Assembly (NCBI GenBank): GCA_031446165.1
Contig: CP132905.1
Span: 872,504-936,503, forward strand
Direction: 5' to 3'
DNA: 64,000 nucleotides
Origin: Arsenophonus sp031446165
GTDB lineage: Bacteria > Pseudomonadota > Gammaproteobacteria > Enterobacterales > Enterobacteriaceae
Below, one piece after another: positions 49,187 to 60,462 of the stretch (positions within the stretch are counted from its first letter, which is position 1; each line of letters starts with the position of its first letter). Both the position numbers and the translations under genes were made by a program. The notes under the pieces were generated by a model, which saw nothing but the letters and a program-made list of their open reading frames with translations, searched no databases and had not been told where the DNA came from.

Positions 49187-49612
49187 TTATTTTTTACGTG
49201 CAATATTAACAACTTTATCTAAAACAGCATTAATAAATGTATGGCTTTTTTCTGCACCAAACATTTTTGCTAATTCAATAGCTTCATTAATAATAACTTT
49301 ATAAGGTACATCATTACAATAATAAAGTTCAAAAATAGCTAAACGTAAAACAGACTTTTCTATATAACCAAGTTGCTTCATATGATGAAAAAGATAAGGA
49401 GTAATTTTTTCATCTAATTCAGAAACATGATTTGAAACTCCAGTGACTAATTCATGAAAATAAGAAATATCAACATTAGACATATCCTGTTCAGCAAAAA
49501 AACCTATTTTGATATCATCAATACTATTTCCTGATAATTCCCAAGAGTAAATTGCTTGCACAGCACACTCTCGTGCTCTATGACGAGTACTAGATTTCAC
49601 AAACTTTTCCAT
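49187..49612 (-). CDS. nusB: Transcription antitermination factor NusB
   Basis: A protein of 141 residues (E. coli 139). All-helical NusB family, with RHRARECAVQAIYSWELSG at the N-terminus and EKSVLRLAIFEL and VIINEAIELAKMFG further on. It forms the boxA-binding complex with S10 (NusE) for rRNA antitermination. It lies 21 bp after ribE in the rib operon. Confidence 0.95.
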   Translation of the reverse strand: MEKFVKSSTRHRARECAVQAIYSWELSGNSIDDIKIGFFAEQDMSNVDISYFHELVTGVSNHVSELDEKITPYLFHHMKQLGYIEKSVLRLAIFELYYCNDVPYKVIINEAIELAKMFGAEKSHTFINAVLDKVVNIARKK

Positions 49613-49633
49613 TTTTTAAAAAAATAATCTTTA

Positions 49634-50104
49634 TTAACTTTTAATATCATGAATTATATTAATCATTTCAAGTACTGATAAAGCAGCATCTACACCTTTA
49701 TTTCCAGATTTTGTACCTGAACGCTCAATTGCTTGTTCAATATTTTCTGTTATCAAAACTCCAAATCCCACAGGGATATTAGTTTTCATAACAATATTAG
49801 CAATTCCAGAACTACATACATCAAAAAGATATGAAAAATGTTTTGTTTCACCACGTATAATAGTAGAAAGTGCAATAATCCCATCATATTTTTTTGTATC
49901 TGATAATGTTTGAATTATTAAAGGAAGTTCAAAAGCTCCAGGTAACCAGACTACCGTTATATTTTCTTGTTTTACTAAACCAATACGTTCTAAAGTATCG
50001 ATAGCTCCCTTCAATAAGCTACTATTTACAAAATGATTACAACGTGCGATGGCTATTGCTATACGAGCTTTTGGTGCTGTTACAAAACTTTTTATAATAT
50101 GCAT
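49634..50104 (-). CDS. ribE: 6,7-dimethyl-8-ribityllumazine synthase
   Basis: A protein of 156 residues, as in E. coli (also called ribH). It makes the riboflavin precursor lumazine in an icosahedral shell. Conserved blocks are ARIAIAIARCNHFV, VVWLPGAFELPLIIQ, GIIALSTIIRGETKHF and NKGVDAALSVLEM. It lies between ribD and nusB. Confidence 0.96.
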   Translation of the reverse strand: MHIIKSFVTAPKARIAIAIARCNHFVNSSLLKGAIDTLERIGLVKQENITVVWLPGAFELPLIIQTLSDTKKYDGIIALSTIIRGETKHFSYLFDVCSSGIANIVMKTNIPVGFGVLITENIEQAIERSGTKSGNKGVDAALSVLEMINIIHDIKS

Positions 50105-50247
50105 AAACTCTCTCTTTATGATCTAAATTATATTAATATTTTTATATTTTTATATTGATTTAATTTGATAAAAAATTAAATATATCACTAATATTTTTTG
50201 TGTACGTGCATAAATTGCTCTAATATTTTTATTTTAATCAGATTTTT

Positions 50248-51357
50248 TTATAATGGTTGAAGTCTTAAACGTACATCAAAACCAATGCATTCAACATTAA
50301 TAAATTTAAACAAAGTAGCATTGCTTATTTGTTTTAATGCTGGGATTTTAAATAAACCTTTTGCCTGCTCACCTAAAATTTTAGGTGCAATATAAATAAT
50401 TAGTTCATCAATTAATTTTAATTGTAATAAAGCACCAGCTAATGTTGGTCCACTTTCAACAAAAATTGAATTTATATTTTGTTTGCCAAGTTCTGTCATC
50501 ATTAACATCAAATCAAATCCCTGTTTATAACTAGGCATAAAAATTTCTTTTACATGATTCATCCAATTTTGTAAGATTGGCTTAGAACGAATTAACCAAC
50601 ACTCTCCCGCAACTTTTGTAATTATATGTTCTGAAGTCACTTTATTATTTCTATCTAAAACAATTCTTATTGGCTGTCGAATGTTTTTTTTAGGATAAAT
50701 ATTTTTTAATTTAGATGTAAAATCTTCCCATCTAACATTCAAAGCAGGATTATCACTAACAACCGTACTACTAGTGGTTAAAACCGCACTGGCTTTCGCT
50801 CTAAAAGTTTGTACATCTTTTCTTGCTTCAGAAGAAGTAATCCATTTACTTGCACCTGAAGCAAGTGCTGTCTTACCATCAAGTGATGCCGCCAATTTAA
50901 GTTGTACATATGGCAGACCTGTACGCATTCTTTTTAAGAAACCTCTGTTTAAATCTTCTACTTCATCGATTAATAAACCGTGTAATACTTTTATTCCAGC
51001 TTCTTCTAATTTTAATAAACCACGGCCTTGAATTTTTGGATTTGGGTCTTTCATAGAAACACAAACACAACTTATACCGGCATCGATTAAGGCATCAACA
51101 CAAGGGGGGGTTTTACCATAATGAATACACGGTTCTAATGTAATATAAGCTGTTGCACCTTTAGCTTTTCCTCCAGCCATTTTCAAAGCATTAATCTCAG
51201 CATGTGATTCACCTGCTTTATAATGAAAACCTTCTCCAACAATTTTTCCATTATCAACAATGACACACCCAACATTAGGATTTGGCGAAGTGGTAAATTG
51301 TCCTTTTTTTGCTAAATATAATGCACGATACATAAAATTTTTATCATACAATATCAT
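50248..51357 (-). CDS. ribD: Bifunctional riboflavin deaminase/reductase
   Basis: A protein of 369 residues (E. coli 367). The N-terminal zinc deaminase domain has H52-A-E54 and C77/C86 (LEPCIHYGKTPPC). The C-terminal reductase domain has KLAASLDGKTAL, SKWITSSEARKDVQ and VESGPTLAGALLQ. It carries out the second and third steps of riboflavin synthesis. It begins 2 bp after the nrdR stop. No FMN riboswitch is seen upstream of ribD or ribE. Confidence 0.96.
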   Translation of the reverse strand: MILYDKNFMYRALYLAKKGQFTTSPNPNVGCVIVDNGKIVGEGFHYKAGESHAEINALKMAGGKAKGATAYITLEPCIHYGKTPPCVDALIDAGISCVCVSMKDPNPKIQGRGLLKLEEAGIKVLHGLLIDEVEDLNRGFLKRMRTGLPYVQLKLAASLDGKTALASGASKWITSSEARKDVQTFRAKASAVLTTSSTVVSDNPALNVRWEDFTSKLKNIYPKKNIRQPIRIVLDRNNKVTSEHIITKVAGECWLIRSKPILQNWMNHVKEIFMPSYKQGFDLMLMMTELGKQNINSIFVESGPTLAGALLQLKLIDELIIYIAPKILGEQAKGLFKIPALKQISNATLFKFINVECIGFDVRLRLQPL

Positions 51358-51359
51358 TT

Positions 51360-51809
51360 TTAATCCTGTAAAGCAGCAATTTCTTTACAAAATTCACGTA
51401 TATCTTCAAAATTACGATATACAGAAACAAAACGTATATAAGCAACTTTATCTATTTTTTTTAATTCTGCCATTACTATTTTCCCTATTATATTTGAAGA
51501 AATTTCCTGTTCTCCTATTTTTCGTAAAAATAATTTCACATTATTAATAGCTGTTTCTACAGCATCAGAACTTATAGGAAGTTTTTCTAATGCTTTTTGC
51601 ATACCTTTTCTTATCTTATCTTCATCAAATAATTCACGTATATTATCATTTTTTACTACAAGAGGCATAACTAATGCTGCCACTTCAAAAGTAGTAAAAC
51701 GTGCGTGACAGATAATACATTCTCTACGACGACGAATTTTTAAACCATCTCCAAGTAAACGTGAATCAATAACTTTAGTATCAAAAGCATTACAAAATAC
51801 ACAATGCAC
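51360..51809 (-). CDS. nrdR: Transcriptional repressor NrdR
   Basis: A protein of 149 residues, as in E. coli. The N-terminal zinc ribbon has C3, C6, C31 and C34 (MHCVFC ... CIIC). An ATP-cone domain starts near residue 49 (VVKNDNIRELFDEDKI). It senses ATP/dATP and represses ribonucleotide reductase genes. It lies next to ribD as in E. coli. It is one of few transcription regulators left in the window. Confidence 0.96.
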   Translation of the reverse strand: MHCVFCNAFDTKVIDSRLLGDGLKIRRRRECIICHARFTTFEVAALVMPLVVKNDNIRELFDEDKIRKGMQKALEKLPISSDAVETAINNVKLFLRKIGEQEISSNIIGKIVMAELKKIDKVAYIRFVSVYRNFEDIREFCKEIAALQD

Positions 51810-51901
51810 ACAATTTCCTTATTTTATTTTGTTAAAATACATCAATAAATTTTAATCAATTTAAATAAGTAAAAAAATCACTAAACTTAACAATATTTTT
51901 T

Positions 51902-52858
51902 TTAAAATTTATTATCTTTTTCTTTTAATGTAATTAAATGTTTTCGTTGTATTCCCATAATTAACACTAATGAAGAAGCAACATAAATTGAAGAAATACT
52001 TCCAATAATCACACCAGTAAAAAACACCAATGAAAATCCTTGAAGCATTAAACCACCAAACATATAAAGCATTACCACTACCAATAAAGTACTTATTGAT
52101 GTAATCAATGTTCTTTTTAATGTTTGCGTTAAGGAAATATTAACTATCATATCAGACGATACGTTATACATTTTATAAAAATTTTCACGAATACGATCAA
52201 AAATAACAATACTATCATTTAATGAATACCCAATTACTGACATTAATGAAGCAATGATGGTCATATCAATTTCAATATGAAATAATGATAATATCCCTAA
52301 TATAAAAATCACATCATGTATTAATGCAATTACAGTAGCAGATGCTAAACGCCATTCAAAACGCACACTAACATAAATTAAAATACCAACAAAAGCAGAT
52401 ATAATAGCTATTAATCCCTTTGTAACTAGTTCATCTCCTACACTTGGTCCTACAAATTCAATTTTTTTTAAAAATGCTTTATTATCAATATCTTTATGAA
52501 TTATAGAAATAATTGATTTATCATTTTTTTCATTTTTTAAATCTTGATTAGGAGGCAAGCGAATTACAATATTATGAACACTACCAAAATTTTGAATTAA
52601 TATTTTTTTATTACCATAAAACATCAAAGTTTCTCTAATTTTATCTAGATTTACCAATTTACTCAAATTAATTTCAACAACTGTACCACCAGTAAAATCT
52701 AATCCAAAACAAAAACCTTTTAATGTAATAATCGTCAGTGAAATAATTAATATAACCATTGAAATAAAAAACGCAAAATAGTTTAAAGACATGAAGTCAA
52801 TAATTTTACATTTATTATTTATGTTATTTAAATCATTTGCTGCATTACTTTGCAACAC
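51902..52858 (-). CDS. secF: Protein translocase subunit SecF
   Basis: A protein of 318 residues (E. coli 323), with six membrane segments. Conserved blocks are GLDFTGGTVVEINL, VGPSVGDELV and VIGYSLNDSIVIFDRIREN. It works with SecD and YajC to drive late steps of export. A longer frame overlapping secD by 35 bp is open, but a GTG at 52858 has AGGA 8 bp before it and gives the usual N-terminal length, so I choose it. A TTG at 52855 is also possible. Confidence 0.93.
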   Translation of the reverse strand: MLQSNAANDLNNINNKCKIIDFMSLNYFAFFISMVILIISLTIITLKGFCFGLDFTGGTVVEINLSKLVNLDKIRETLMFYGNKKILIQNFGSVHNIVIRLPPNQDLKNEKNDKSIISIIHKDIDNKAFLKKIEFVGPSVGDELVTKGLIAIISAFVGILIYVSVRFEWRLASATVIALIHDVIFILGILSLFHIEIDMTIIASLMSVIGYSLNDSIVIFDRIRENFYKMYNVSSDMIVNISLTQTLKRTLITSISTLLVVVMLYMFGGLMLQGFSLVFFTGVIIGSISSIYVASSLVLIMGIQRKHLITLKEKDNKF

Positions 52859-52880
52859 AATCAAATTCCTGAAAAATATC

Positions 52881-54722
52881 TTAAATAGACAACTTTTTAA
52901 GTCGTTTACCACCATATAGTAAATTTACAATAGCACGAGTAAATATCATTGTAGTAAACATAGATGTCACAATACCAATAATTGTCGTAACAGCAAAACC
53001 TTTTATAAAACCTGAACTTACTACATACAAAATTATTGATGTAATACCAGTAGTTAAATTGGCATCTACTATACTAGAAAACGAACCTTTATAACCTTCA
53101 TTGATAGCATGTTGCACAGAAAGACCATTTTTTAACTCTTCTTTAATACGTTCATTAATTAAAACGATAGCATCAACAGATATAGCAACAATTAAAATAA
53201 TACCAGCAATTCCAGGCATAGTTAAAGCAACTCCTGGTAACACAGACATAATAGCAACTATCAATATTAAATTTATTAATAAAGCAAAACTTGCAATAAC
53301 ACCAAACTTACGATAATAGGTTATTACAAACAACATAGAAACTAATAAACCTGAAAATGATGCTTTAATGCCTTCTTTAATATTTTGCAATCCTAATAAT
53401 GGTCCAATTGTAATTTCCTGAATAATTTGAATAGGTGAAACCAATGCACCAGACCTTAATAATAAAGATAATTGGCGAGCTTCTGTTGGATTACTAATAC
53501 CAGTAATACGAAATTTATTACCAAAATAACCAGAAATTCTTGCAATATTAATGATTTGTTCATCTTTTACTAAAATAATATCACCATTAGTATTTTTTTG
53601 TCCAGTATCTCGATATTCCACTAATAAGGTTGCCATAAGTTTATTTTGATAATCACGCGTAAAATTAGACATAATAGAACCACCTATATTATCTAAACTA
53701 ATATTAACCTGTACATTGCCTATGTCATCAAAATCATATTTTGCATTAATAATATGATCACCAGTTAAAATTATTTTCTTGTACAGTAGCACAGACTGAC
53801 CATCACGAGTATATTTTATTTCTGAATCATCAGGAACATGAAAACTATCCATAATAGAATTATTAGCATCCATATTGACTAATCTAAATTCTAACATAGC
53901 CGTTGCATTCAAAATTCTTTTTGCTCTTGCCGTATCTTGAATACCAGGTAATTCAACAACAATGTGATCACCTTGACGTTGTATCAATGAGCCCATAATT
54001 CCTAATTGATTAACACGATTACGAATAATTTTAAGATTTTGAGATAACACATCATTTCGAGTTTTATCAATTCTTTCATTTTTCATTAATGCAATTAATT
54101 TATTATTGGTAACTTCAAAAAAGAAATCATTATAAATGTTTTTTAAATAATTTCTGGATTTTAAACATTCATAACTATTGCGAAATCGCACTTCAATACC
54201 ATAATTATTAATTTTACGTATACTTGAATATGGTAACTTTTGTGCACGTAAATCATTGCTAATGCTATCCATCGTATTTTCTTGTAACTTATTTAAAATT
54301 TTATTAATATCCATTGATATTAAAAAATGCACACCACCACGTAAATCCAAACCTAATTTCATAGGTTCAGCACTTAAAAATTTTAGCCAATTAGGTGTTG
54401 CAGGTGCTAAATTTAATGCAATAATATACTTATTTCCTAATTGAGATAATAAAATTTCTCTTGCATTAAGTTGTAAATTTACATTATCAAAACAAATAAG
54501 AATTTCATCATGTTGTAATTTTATAGATTTAATCTTTATTTTTTCTTTTTTTAAAGTATTAACAATTTGATTGAAAATTGCTTCATTTGCAAAATTTTCT
54601 CTTACTCCAACAATTTGAATAGCTGGATCTTCCCCAAAAAGATTTGGTAGTGCATAAATTATACTAATAATGCAAACACTTACTATAAAAAAATTTTTCC
54701 ACAAAGGATAACGATTTAACAA
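52881..54722 (-). CDS. secD: Protein translocase subunit SecD
   Basis: A protein of 613 residues (E. coli 615). It begins MLNRYPLWKNFF and has LGLDLRGGVHFLISMD, the large periplasmic P1 domain, and the RND-type membrane region with GIAGIILIVAISVDAIVLINERI. It uses the proton gradient to pull proteins out of SecYEG. The start codon is TTG (54722-54720), with AGAGAA before it; the conserved N-terminus rules out another start. Operon order is yajC-secD-secF. Confidence 0.96.
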   Translation of the reverse strand: MLNRYPLWKNFFIVSVCIISIIYALPNLFGEDPAIQIVGVRENFANEAIFNQIVNTLKKEKIKIKSIKLQHDEILICFDNVNLQLNAREILLSQLGNKYIIALNLAPATPNWLKFLSAEPMKLGLDLRGGVHFLISMDINKILNKLQENTMDSISNDLRAQKLPYSSIRKINNYGIEVRFRNSYECLKSRNYLKNIYNDFFFEVTNNKLIALMKNERIDKTRNDVLSQNLKIIRNRVNQLGIMGSLIQRQGDHIVVELPGIQDTARAKRILNATAMLEFRLVNMDANNSIMDSFHVPDDSEIKYTRDGQSVLLYKKIILTGDHIINAKYDFDDIGNVQVNISLDNIGGSIMSNFTRDYQNKLMATLLVEYRDTGQKNTNGDIILVKDEQIINIARISGYFGNKFRITGISNPTEARQLSLLLRSGALVSPIQIIQEITIGPLLGLQNIKEGIKASFSGLLVSMLFVITYYRKFGVIASFALLINLILIVAIMSVLPGVALTMPGIAGIILIVAISVDAIVLINERIKEELKNGLSVQHAINEGYKGSFSSIVDANLTTGITSIILYVVSSGFIKGFAVTTIIGIVTSMFTTMIFTRAIVNLLYGGKRLKKLSI

Positions 54723-54746
54723 AATTTTTCTCTATAAAATTCAAAA

Positions 54747-55079
54747 TCAAATAAATTTCATTGTACCTTTTGGCAAAACTGCTGTAACAAAATCTCGTTT
54801 AATAGTCACTTCATTGGTATCATTTAATGCAAGAATAATATAACCTGTTTCAGATATTTTCATTACACGCCCAATAATTCCACCTGTTGTTAATATTTCA
54901 TCACCTTTAGAAATAGAATCTATTAATTTTTTATGTTCTTTAGCCCGTTTTTGTTGTGGCCGCAATATTACAAAATAAAAAATTAATCCAAAAATAACTA
55001 ACATAATAATCAAAGAATAAGTGTTTTCCTGAGCTCTAACATCTGCTAGAGCCATTGCTTCAGAAATAAAAAAATTCAT
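54747..55079 (-). CDS. yajC: Sec translocase accessory protein YajC
   Basis: A protein of 110 residues, as in E. coli. It has one membrane segment (about 22-42, ending FYFVILRPQQKR) and a cytoplasmic domain with KGDEILTTGGIIGRV and IKRDFVTAVLPKGTMK. It associates with SecDF. It heads the secDF operon here because tgt and queA, upstream in E. coli, are absent. Confidence 0.96.
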   Translation of the reverse strand: MNFFISEAMALADVRAQENTYSLIIMLVIFGLIFYFVILRPQQKRAKEHKKLIDSISKGDEILTTGGIIGRVMKISETGYIILALNDTNEVTIKRDFVTAVLPKGTMKFI

Positions 55080-55533
55080 CGAAAAGTTTCCTTATTGCAA
55101 TCATCAATAACTATAAAATTAATTATATTTAATGTAATGACATGTATATTTGAAAAAATAACGTTTATAGAAATCAAAAATTCATAATCATAAAATTAAC
55201 ATCATATATTATTTTATATTTTTTTGAAAAATTAGGTATATATACTAATTTCAATAAAAATTAAATAAAAATATCAGATACAAAAATAAAACTCTTTAAT
55301 ACTCAATAAAAATCCAATAAAAAAGTGCAGTTATTTAAAAAAAATACTAAAATTTTCATATAAAATGTAAAAAATAAGATTATTTAAATCGAAATGAAAT
55401 TTATGACCTTTTAAATGATATTAACATTTTTCACCAATAATAAATTTTTCTTATTTCTATAATTTTTATTAAAAAAGCACATATTTTAAAATAAATTATT
55501 AATAAAAATAAAAAATTTTGTTAAAAAATTTAC

Positions 55534-55567
55534 TTTGCTCTTAATAAAGTTTTGCTCTTAATAAAGT
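55534..55567. repeat. 17-bp perfect tandem duplication
   Basis: TTTGCTCTTAATAAAGT occurs at 55534-55550 and again at 55551-55567 with no spacer and no mismatch. It is a slippage-type duplication in the coding desert. Confidence 0.7.
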
Positions 55568-58500
55568 GTACGTTAAAAAACGTTAATTTGTAATCTACAA
55601 TATTATAAAGATATCATGAACAATATCTTATCAAGATAATTTTAAAAAAATGCTTAAAATATATTTAAATATAACATATTTTTTTTCTAAAGAAAATCAT
55701 AAAAACTTTACTTTAATAACATCTAAAAAAATCTATCTATTAATTTTATAATTTTATTAAATAATTTTATTTTATATATAAAAAACATCAAAATAAAAGT
55801 TAAAAAAATGAATTTTTAGTAAATTACTATTTCATTTTCATCAATAATCAAAAAATCAATATTTATGTTAAAAAAAGTTTATCTGTTAAACTATTATATC
55901 TATATAATAAAGAAATTTATTTTTGAAAATTTGCTACAGTTTATTTATCTTTTATATAAAATTATTCCTGTAGTATCTAATTATACTTTTTTAAAAAAAT
56001 AAAATAAATTCATTAAAATTTTTAAGATCATTTTTTGATGTCATGTTTGTATTTTATAGTTATAATTCAAAAAATTAGAAAAATTTTATTTTTAATCAAT
56101 ATCTATTAGTATTTTATTATCGATAAAAAATTCATAAAACTTAATGAATTAATTATGTAGTCAAAAAACTCATTTTCTTTATAATCAATAAAAATTCTCT
56201 ATTTTCTTTTTTTTATAAAACTTAAAATAATAAAAATTTAAAAATAAAAACTTTAATAATTAAAAATCTATAACAAAAATAATAGCACTATAAAAAATCA
56301 AATTAGCAACTGAAATAAGTTATAAAAAAATTTAAACATAAGTGACAATAAAAAAACAAATTTAAAGAACAAATATCAAAAAATTTTTTAATATAAAAAT
56401 CTCATAAATTTCAAATGTTTTAAAAATTACATAAAAATAAAAATATCTTTTTATAAGTATTTAACCAAAAAAATAAAAATTTACTAACAATAAAAAACAT
56501 CGATTTTTTTATAGTACTTATATTTATCATAAAATTACTTATTTATCAAAAAATAAAAAAAATATAATATATAGTTTATAATTTTTTCTTAAAAGATCAA
56601 AACAATAATTGCAAAAATAACTGAAATAAAACTTTTTAAGAAAAATGGAAAAATAAAATTTAATACATTTAGCACACTACATATCAAAATTATTAACATT
56701 TTTCATGTAATTATTATGTAATGAATCCTTCTACCATTAAGAAACTTAATTAATAAATGAATCAAATACCCATATGGATAAATATTCATTAATAATAGAT
56801 AAAAAAATCTATAAAATTATTTAAATTTAAATTTTTTATTATAAAAAACAACAAAAAGAAAAGTTAAAGTACCATAAAAATAGCAAATAAAGACAAATAT
56901 ACCAGTAAATATAAACCTAAAAACAAATTATATAAAACAAAAAATAAATCCTCTTTAAAAACCTACCTTAATTGCCAAAAGTATATTTTGCATAGGTATG
57001 ACAATATCTACTTAGTGCTTGCATAAAATAGCAATTTACCATTATTAAAACTACATTGAAATTATAATATATAAAAAATATACAAGAATTAACAGTAAAA
57101 CGGCAAATAATCTAATATAAATTAAGAGATAAAAAAATAAGTTTTCCTAAAATGAAAAACAGTATTTATCAAAAAACTAAAAAAATATCACATTCAAAAT
57201 ATTGATTATAGTAAAAATTGATAAATACCTGTGTACAATTTTTTTAAAAAAATAAAATCTACTAGCTAACCAAAAAACAGATTCAATCCATAAAAAATCT
57301 AATGTAATTTTTTTTATCGGAAATGAAAGATAATCCTAAAAAATCTAAAAATCGTCTTAAATAACTTAACATATTGATAAAATTAAAAAATAAAAATACA
57401 AATTTTAAAATACCTATTCTTCTTTATGGTTTAAAGGAAATCTAACTTAAGAAAAAATTATTATATTTTTGAGTATAGAAAATAATATCCTATATTTTTA
57501 TCCTGATAGATAAAAATACAATAAAATCAAAGAGTAATATTTTATATCTATTAGTACACTAATCTATGCGATATTGCTATATAAATTTACAAAGTTCACA
57601 TAAACTGCTAGAAAACTATAATAAATGTTATTATTAATATTCATACTTTTTACAATTTATAATCAAAGCATCATTTAATAACGATTTTTCTTTTGCTATA
57701 AATAATATAAAAATTATAAACCCTAAAACTAAAATTTATTTAAAATTTAAATTTTATATAACAATTATTTTATTAATCTTTTAATATTTATGAAACTTAA
57801 AAAATAACATATTTTTATTTTCTGAAAACCATATTTTTTTATTGGAAAATATCTATATTTAAAAAATATTTATCATATATATTGATAATAATCAAAAATT
57901 TATTTTTAATAAATAATTGCATATTGTTAAATATATTATATATATCATTTTTATAAATAATATGTTTTCTAAAAAATAGAAATACCGCTAGCAAAAAATA
58001 AACGTAATATAAACAAAAATTATACTAATAATATATTATTGTGATTGTTTAATAAAAATAAAATTAATAATAAAAATTATTATAATATCTTAATACAAAA
58101 AATTACGATTTTATTCTAATTTTTAAAATTAAAAATAACAATAATTATGTTACAATATTTTAACAAAAAATATCTAATTTTTTAAATTTTATAAAAATTG
58201 TAAATTTCTGCCATAAAAATATTTTTTATAAAATTAATCTCGAATAACACATAAACATATAATCACGTATAATAATCACTTATAAAGTATACAAAATAAA
58301 AAAATACTATTAAAAGAATATATTCTTTATAGTAAAATTTATAAAATAATATTATAAAAAATATTTTTTATTTTTTAATTTAACATTTTATTTTATATTT
58401 TATTATTAAATATGACAATTTTATTTAAAAATTAAAAAAATGATTGCTAATTATTATCATCACAGTTTTGTATAAAAAAAATCATGATTAAATTAATACT

Positions 58501-59011
58501 AACTATACTATTTTATTGCTTTTGAATGAAAATAATATTTTAGTTAAAATTACAATAATTATATTTAAAAACCATTTTTGAAAAGATAAAAAAATCAAAT
58601 ATATTTTTTAATTTTTAAAAATCTTAAAAAATTTTTAATAAAATATTTATAAATAAACTATACTTAAATTATTTTAATATAAATTATATATTTACAATAT
58701 CGCTACTTATTTTTTATCATTAAAAATTTAAAATAAAAAATCTATTTCATCAAAACAACGTATAAAAATAATTCTTTATTAAAAAATCAGGCATATGTAC
58801 CACTTTAAAGAATATCAATTTAAATATTTATTTTATAATGTATTATAAAGTATATTAAATTAATAATTAATATAGAGCATTTTTACCATTTCAGAATACA
58901 AATGTATATAAATTTTGTTAAAAATATTTTTATTTTTTAATATTAATATACTAAAATATAATATATTATAAAAAATATAGAAAAATTTCTCCAACTATTA
59001 ATCCGAAGATA

Positions 59012-59038
59012 AATGATTGATTTATAAAATCAATTATT
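59012..59038. other. A/T hairpin upstream of tpiA
   Basis: AATGATTGATT (59012-59022) pairs with AATCAATTATT (59028-59038), with one G-U-type position, around a short loop. It is 165 bp before tpiA. It has no T run and no known function; it may be chance. Confidence 0.3.
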
Positions 59039-59201
59039 AAAATATCAACATCTACCACATAAATTAAAATTAAAATTTCAAAAATCCATATCAAAAATTA
59101 TTTAAAATTACCATGAAAATATTTACAATATATCATATAACTTAATCTAATTACATTAACATAAAAATATTATTTCTAAATTCTATTTTTTGGAGAAAAA
59201 C

Positions 59202-59990
59202 ATGAAATATCCGTTAATTATAGGAAATTGGAAACTTAATGGTAATACTAAAATAGTAAAAAACTTTATGCAAAAAATATGTAACACATTAAAAAATGTT
59301 ACTTTTTGTAAAATAGTAATTGCACCACCAATACCATATTTAATTGCAGCAAAAAAAATTTTAAATGGCAGTAACATAGAACTGTGTGCACAAAATGTTG
59401 ACATAAACCTTTCCGGTTCCTTTACAGGTGAAATTTCTGCAAAAATGCTAAAAGATATTGGAATAAAATATATTATTATTGGGCATTCAGAACGCAGAAT
59501 ACATCATAAAGAAAACAATTCTTGTATTGCAAAAAAATTTTCTATTGTAAAATCGCAAGGATTAATACCAGTACTTTGTATTGGTGAAAATCAAGAAGAA
59601 TACAATTGTGGAAAAACAAAGGCGGTTTGTATACATCAAATTGATCAGGTATTAAATATTTTAGGTGTTAATGCTTTTGAAAATAGTGTTATTGCTTATG
59701 AACCAATTTGGGCAATTGGCACAGGAAAAGCAGCTACCCCAGAACATGCTCAAAAAGTACATCAATTTATTCGTCAACATATAGGTAAAAAAAATCTTAC
59801 TATTGCAAAACAAATTATTATTCAATACGGAGGATCGGTAAATGAAAATAATGCTAAAGATTTTTTTATACAATCCGATATTGATGGTGCATTAATTGGA
59901 AAATCATCATTGAAATCTGATATTTTTTCTAGCATTGTCAAAATTGCTGTATCAGAAAAAATTAATGCTAATTTAGCAATACAAAAATAA
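59202..59990 (+). CDS. tpiA: Triosephosphate isomerase
   Basis: A protein of 262 residues (E. coli 255). It interconverts dihydroxyacetone phosphate and glyceraldehyde 3-phosphate. Active-site residues are K11 (GNWKLNG), H95 (IIGHSERR) and E167 (AYEPIWAIGTGKAATP), and the phosphate loop is IQYGGSVNENN. The ATG at 59202 has GGAG 9 bp upstream. A TTG 12 bp earlier is rejected because it lies within the ribosome site. It stands alone between the coding desert and lysS; fpr, its neighbour region in E. coli, is at the other end of the window. Confidence 0.97.
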   Translation: MKYPLIIGNWKLNGNTKIVKNFMQKICNTLKNVTFCKIVIAPPIPYLIAAKKILNGSNIELCAQNVDINLSGSFTGEISAKMLKDIGIKYIIIGHSERRIHHKENNSCIAKKFSIVKSQGLIPVLCIGENQEEYNCGKTKAVCIHQIDQVLNILGVNAFENSVIAYEPIWAIGTGKAATPEHAQKVHQFIRQHIGKKNLTIAKQIIIQYGGSVNENNAKDFFIQSDIDGALIGKSSLKSDIFSSIVKIAVSEKINANLAIQK

Positions 59991-60410
59991 TTTATCTCTA
60001 AAAAACTGAAATTATATTTTTACTTTTTTTATTATCAATCATACTTATAAAAAATCTTTTAAGTTAATAAATATAATTTATTTCATATGACAAATAATTT
60101 TAAAAACATAAAATAAAATATTAGATATATAAATAATTCAATAAAAATTAATTAAAATATTTATCCATTTAATTCAAAAAATATTATTTTATAAAATATA
60201 CAATCAAGTATGTATTCAAGAATATTACCATTAAATCTTTTCAAGAAAAATATATTTCCTATTTAATCTAAAATAAAAAATAAATAACCTATAAAAAATA
60301 ATTTTTAGTTTTTTTTATTATATATAAATTTTTAGAAAAAATCACAAAAATTCATATATGAATTTTTATTAAAAAATATTAAATATATATTTAATAAATA
60401 TCATTACTGC
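59991..60410. other. Spacer between convergent tpiA and lysS
   Basis: About 420 bp of A/T-rich DNA with no gene. The lysS side ends in a long inverted repeat, listed separately. Confidence 0.4.
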
Positions 60411-60446
60411 AAATATCAATAATTTTTACAAAAATTATTGATATTT
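60411..60446. terminator. 36-bp perfect inverted repeat between tpiA and lysS
   Basis: The arms AAATATCAATAATTTTT (60411-60427) and AAAAATTATTGATATTT (60430-60446) are perfect complements over 17 bp around AC. It begins 17 bp after the lysS stop on the minus strand. It is A/T-only apart from two G-C pairs. Its position suggests a bidirectional 3'-end structure for lysS and tpiA. Confidence 0.5.
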
Positions 60447-60462
60447 TTCTTGATTATATGAT

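Larger units (their letters stand above)
55080..59201. other. 4.1 kb coding desert
   Basis: This is the longest stretch without a gene in the window. Base composition is nearly all A/T, and no frame has protein-like content on either strand. E. coli has tgt and queA upstream of yajC. I looked for their motifs on the minus strand and found only a chance-level match near 57000. No tRNA, GC-rich hairpin or long repeat was seen. It contains a 17-bp tandem duplication and a hairpin near the tpiA end, listed separately. Confidence 0.6.

Noticed and set aside
56960..57060. Minus-strand peptide DIVIPMQN near 57000 resembling the tRNA-guanine transglycosylase motif DCVMPTRN
   Set aside because: Only a handful of residues match, the frame is interrupted by stops on both sides, and the distance from yajC is about 1.5 kb more than a tgt relic in place would allow. 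Chance is likely.
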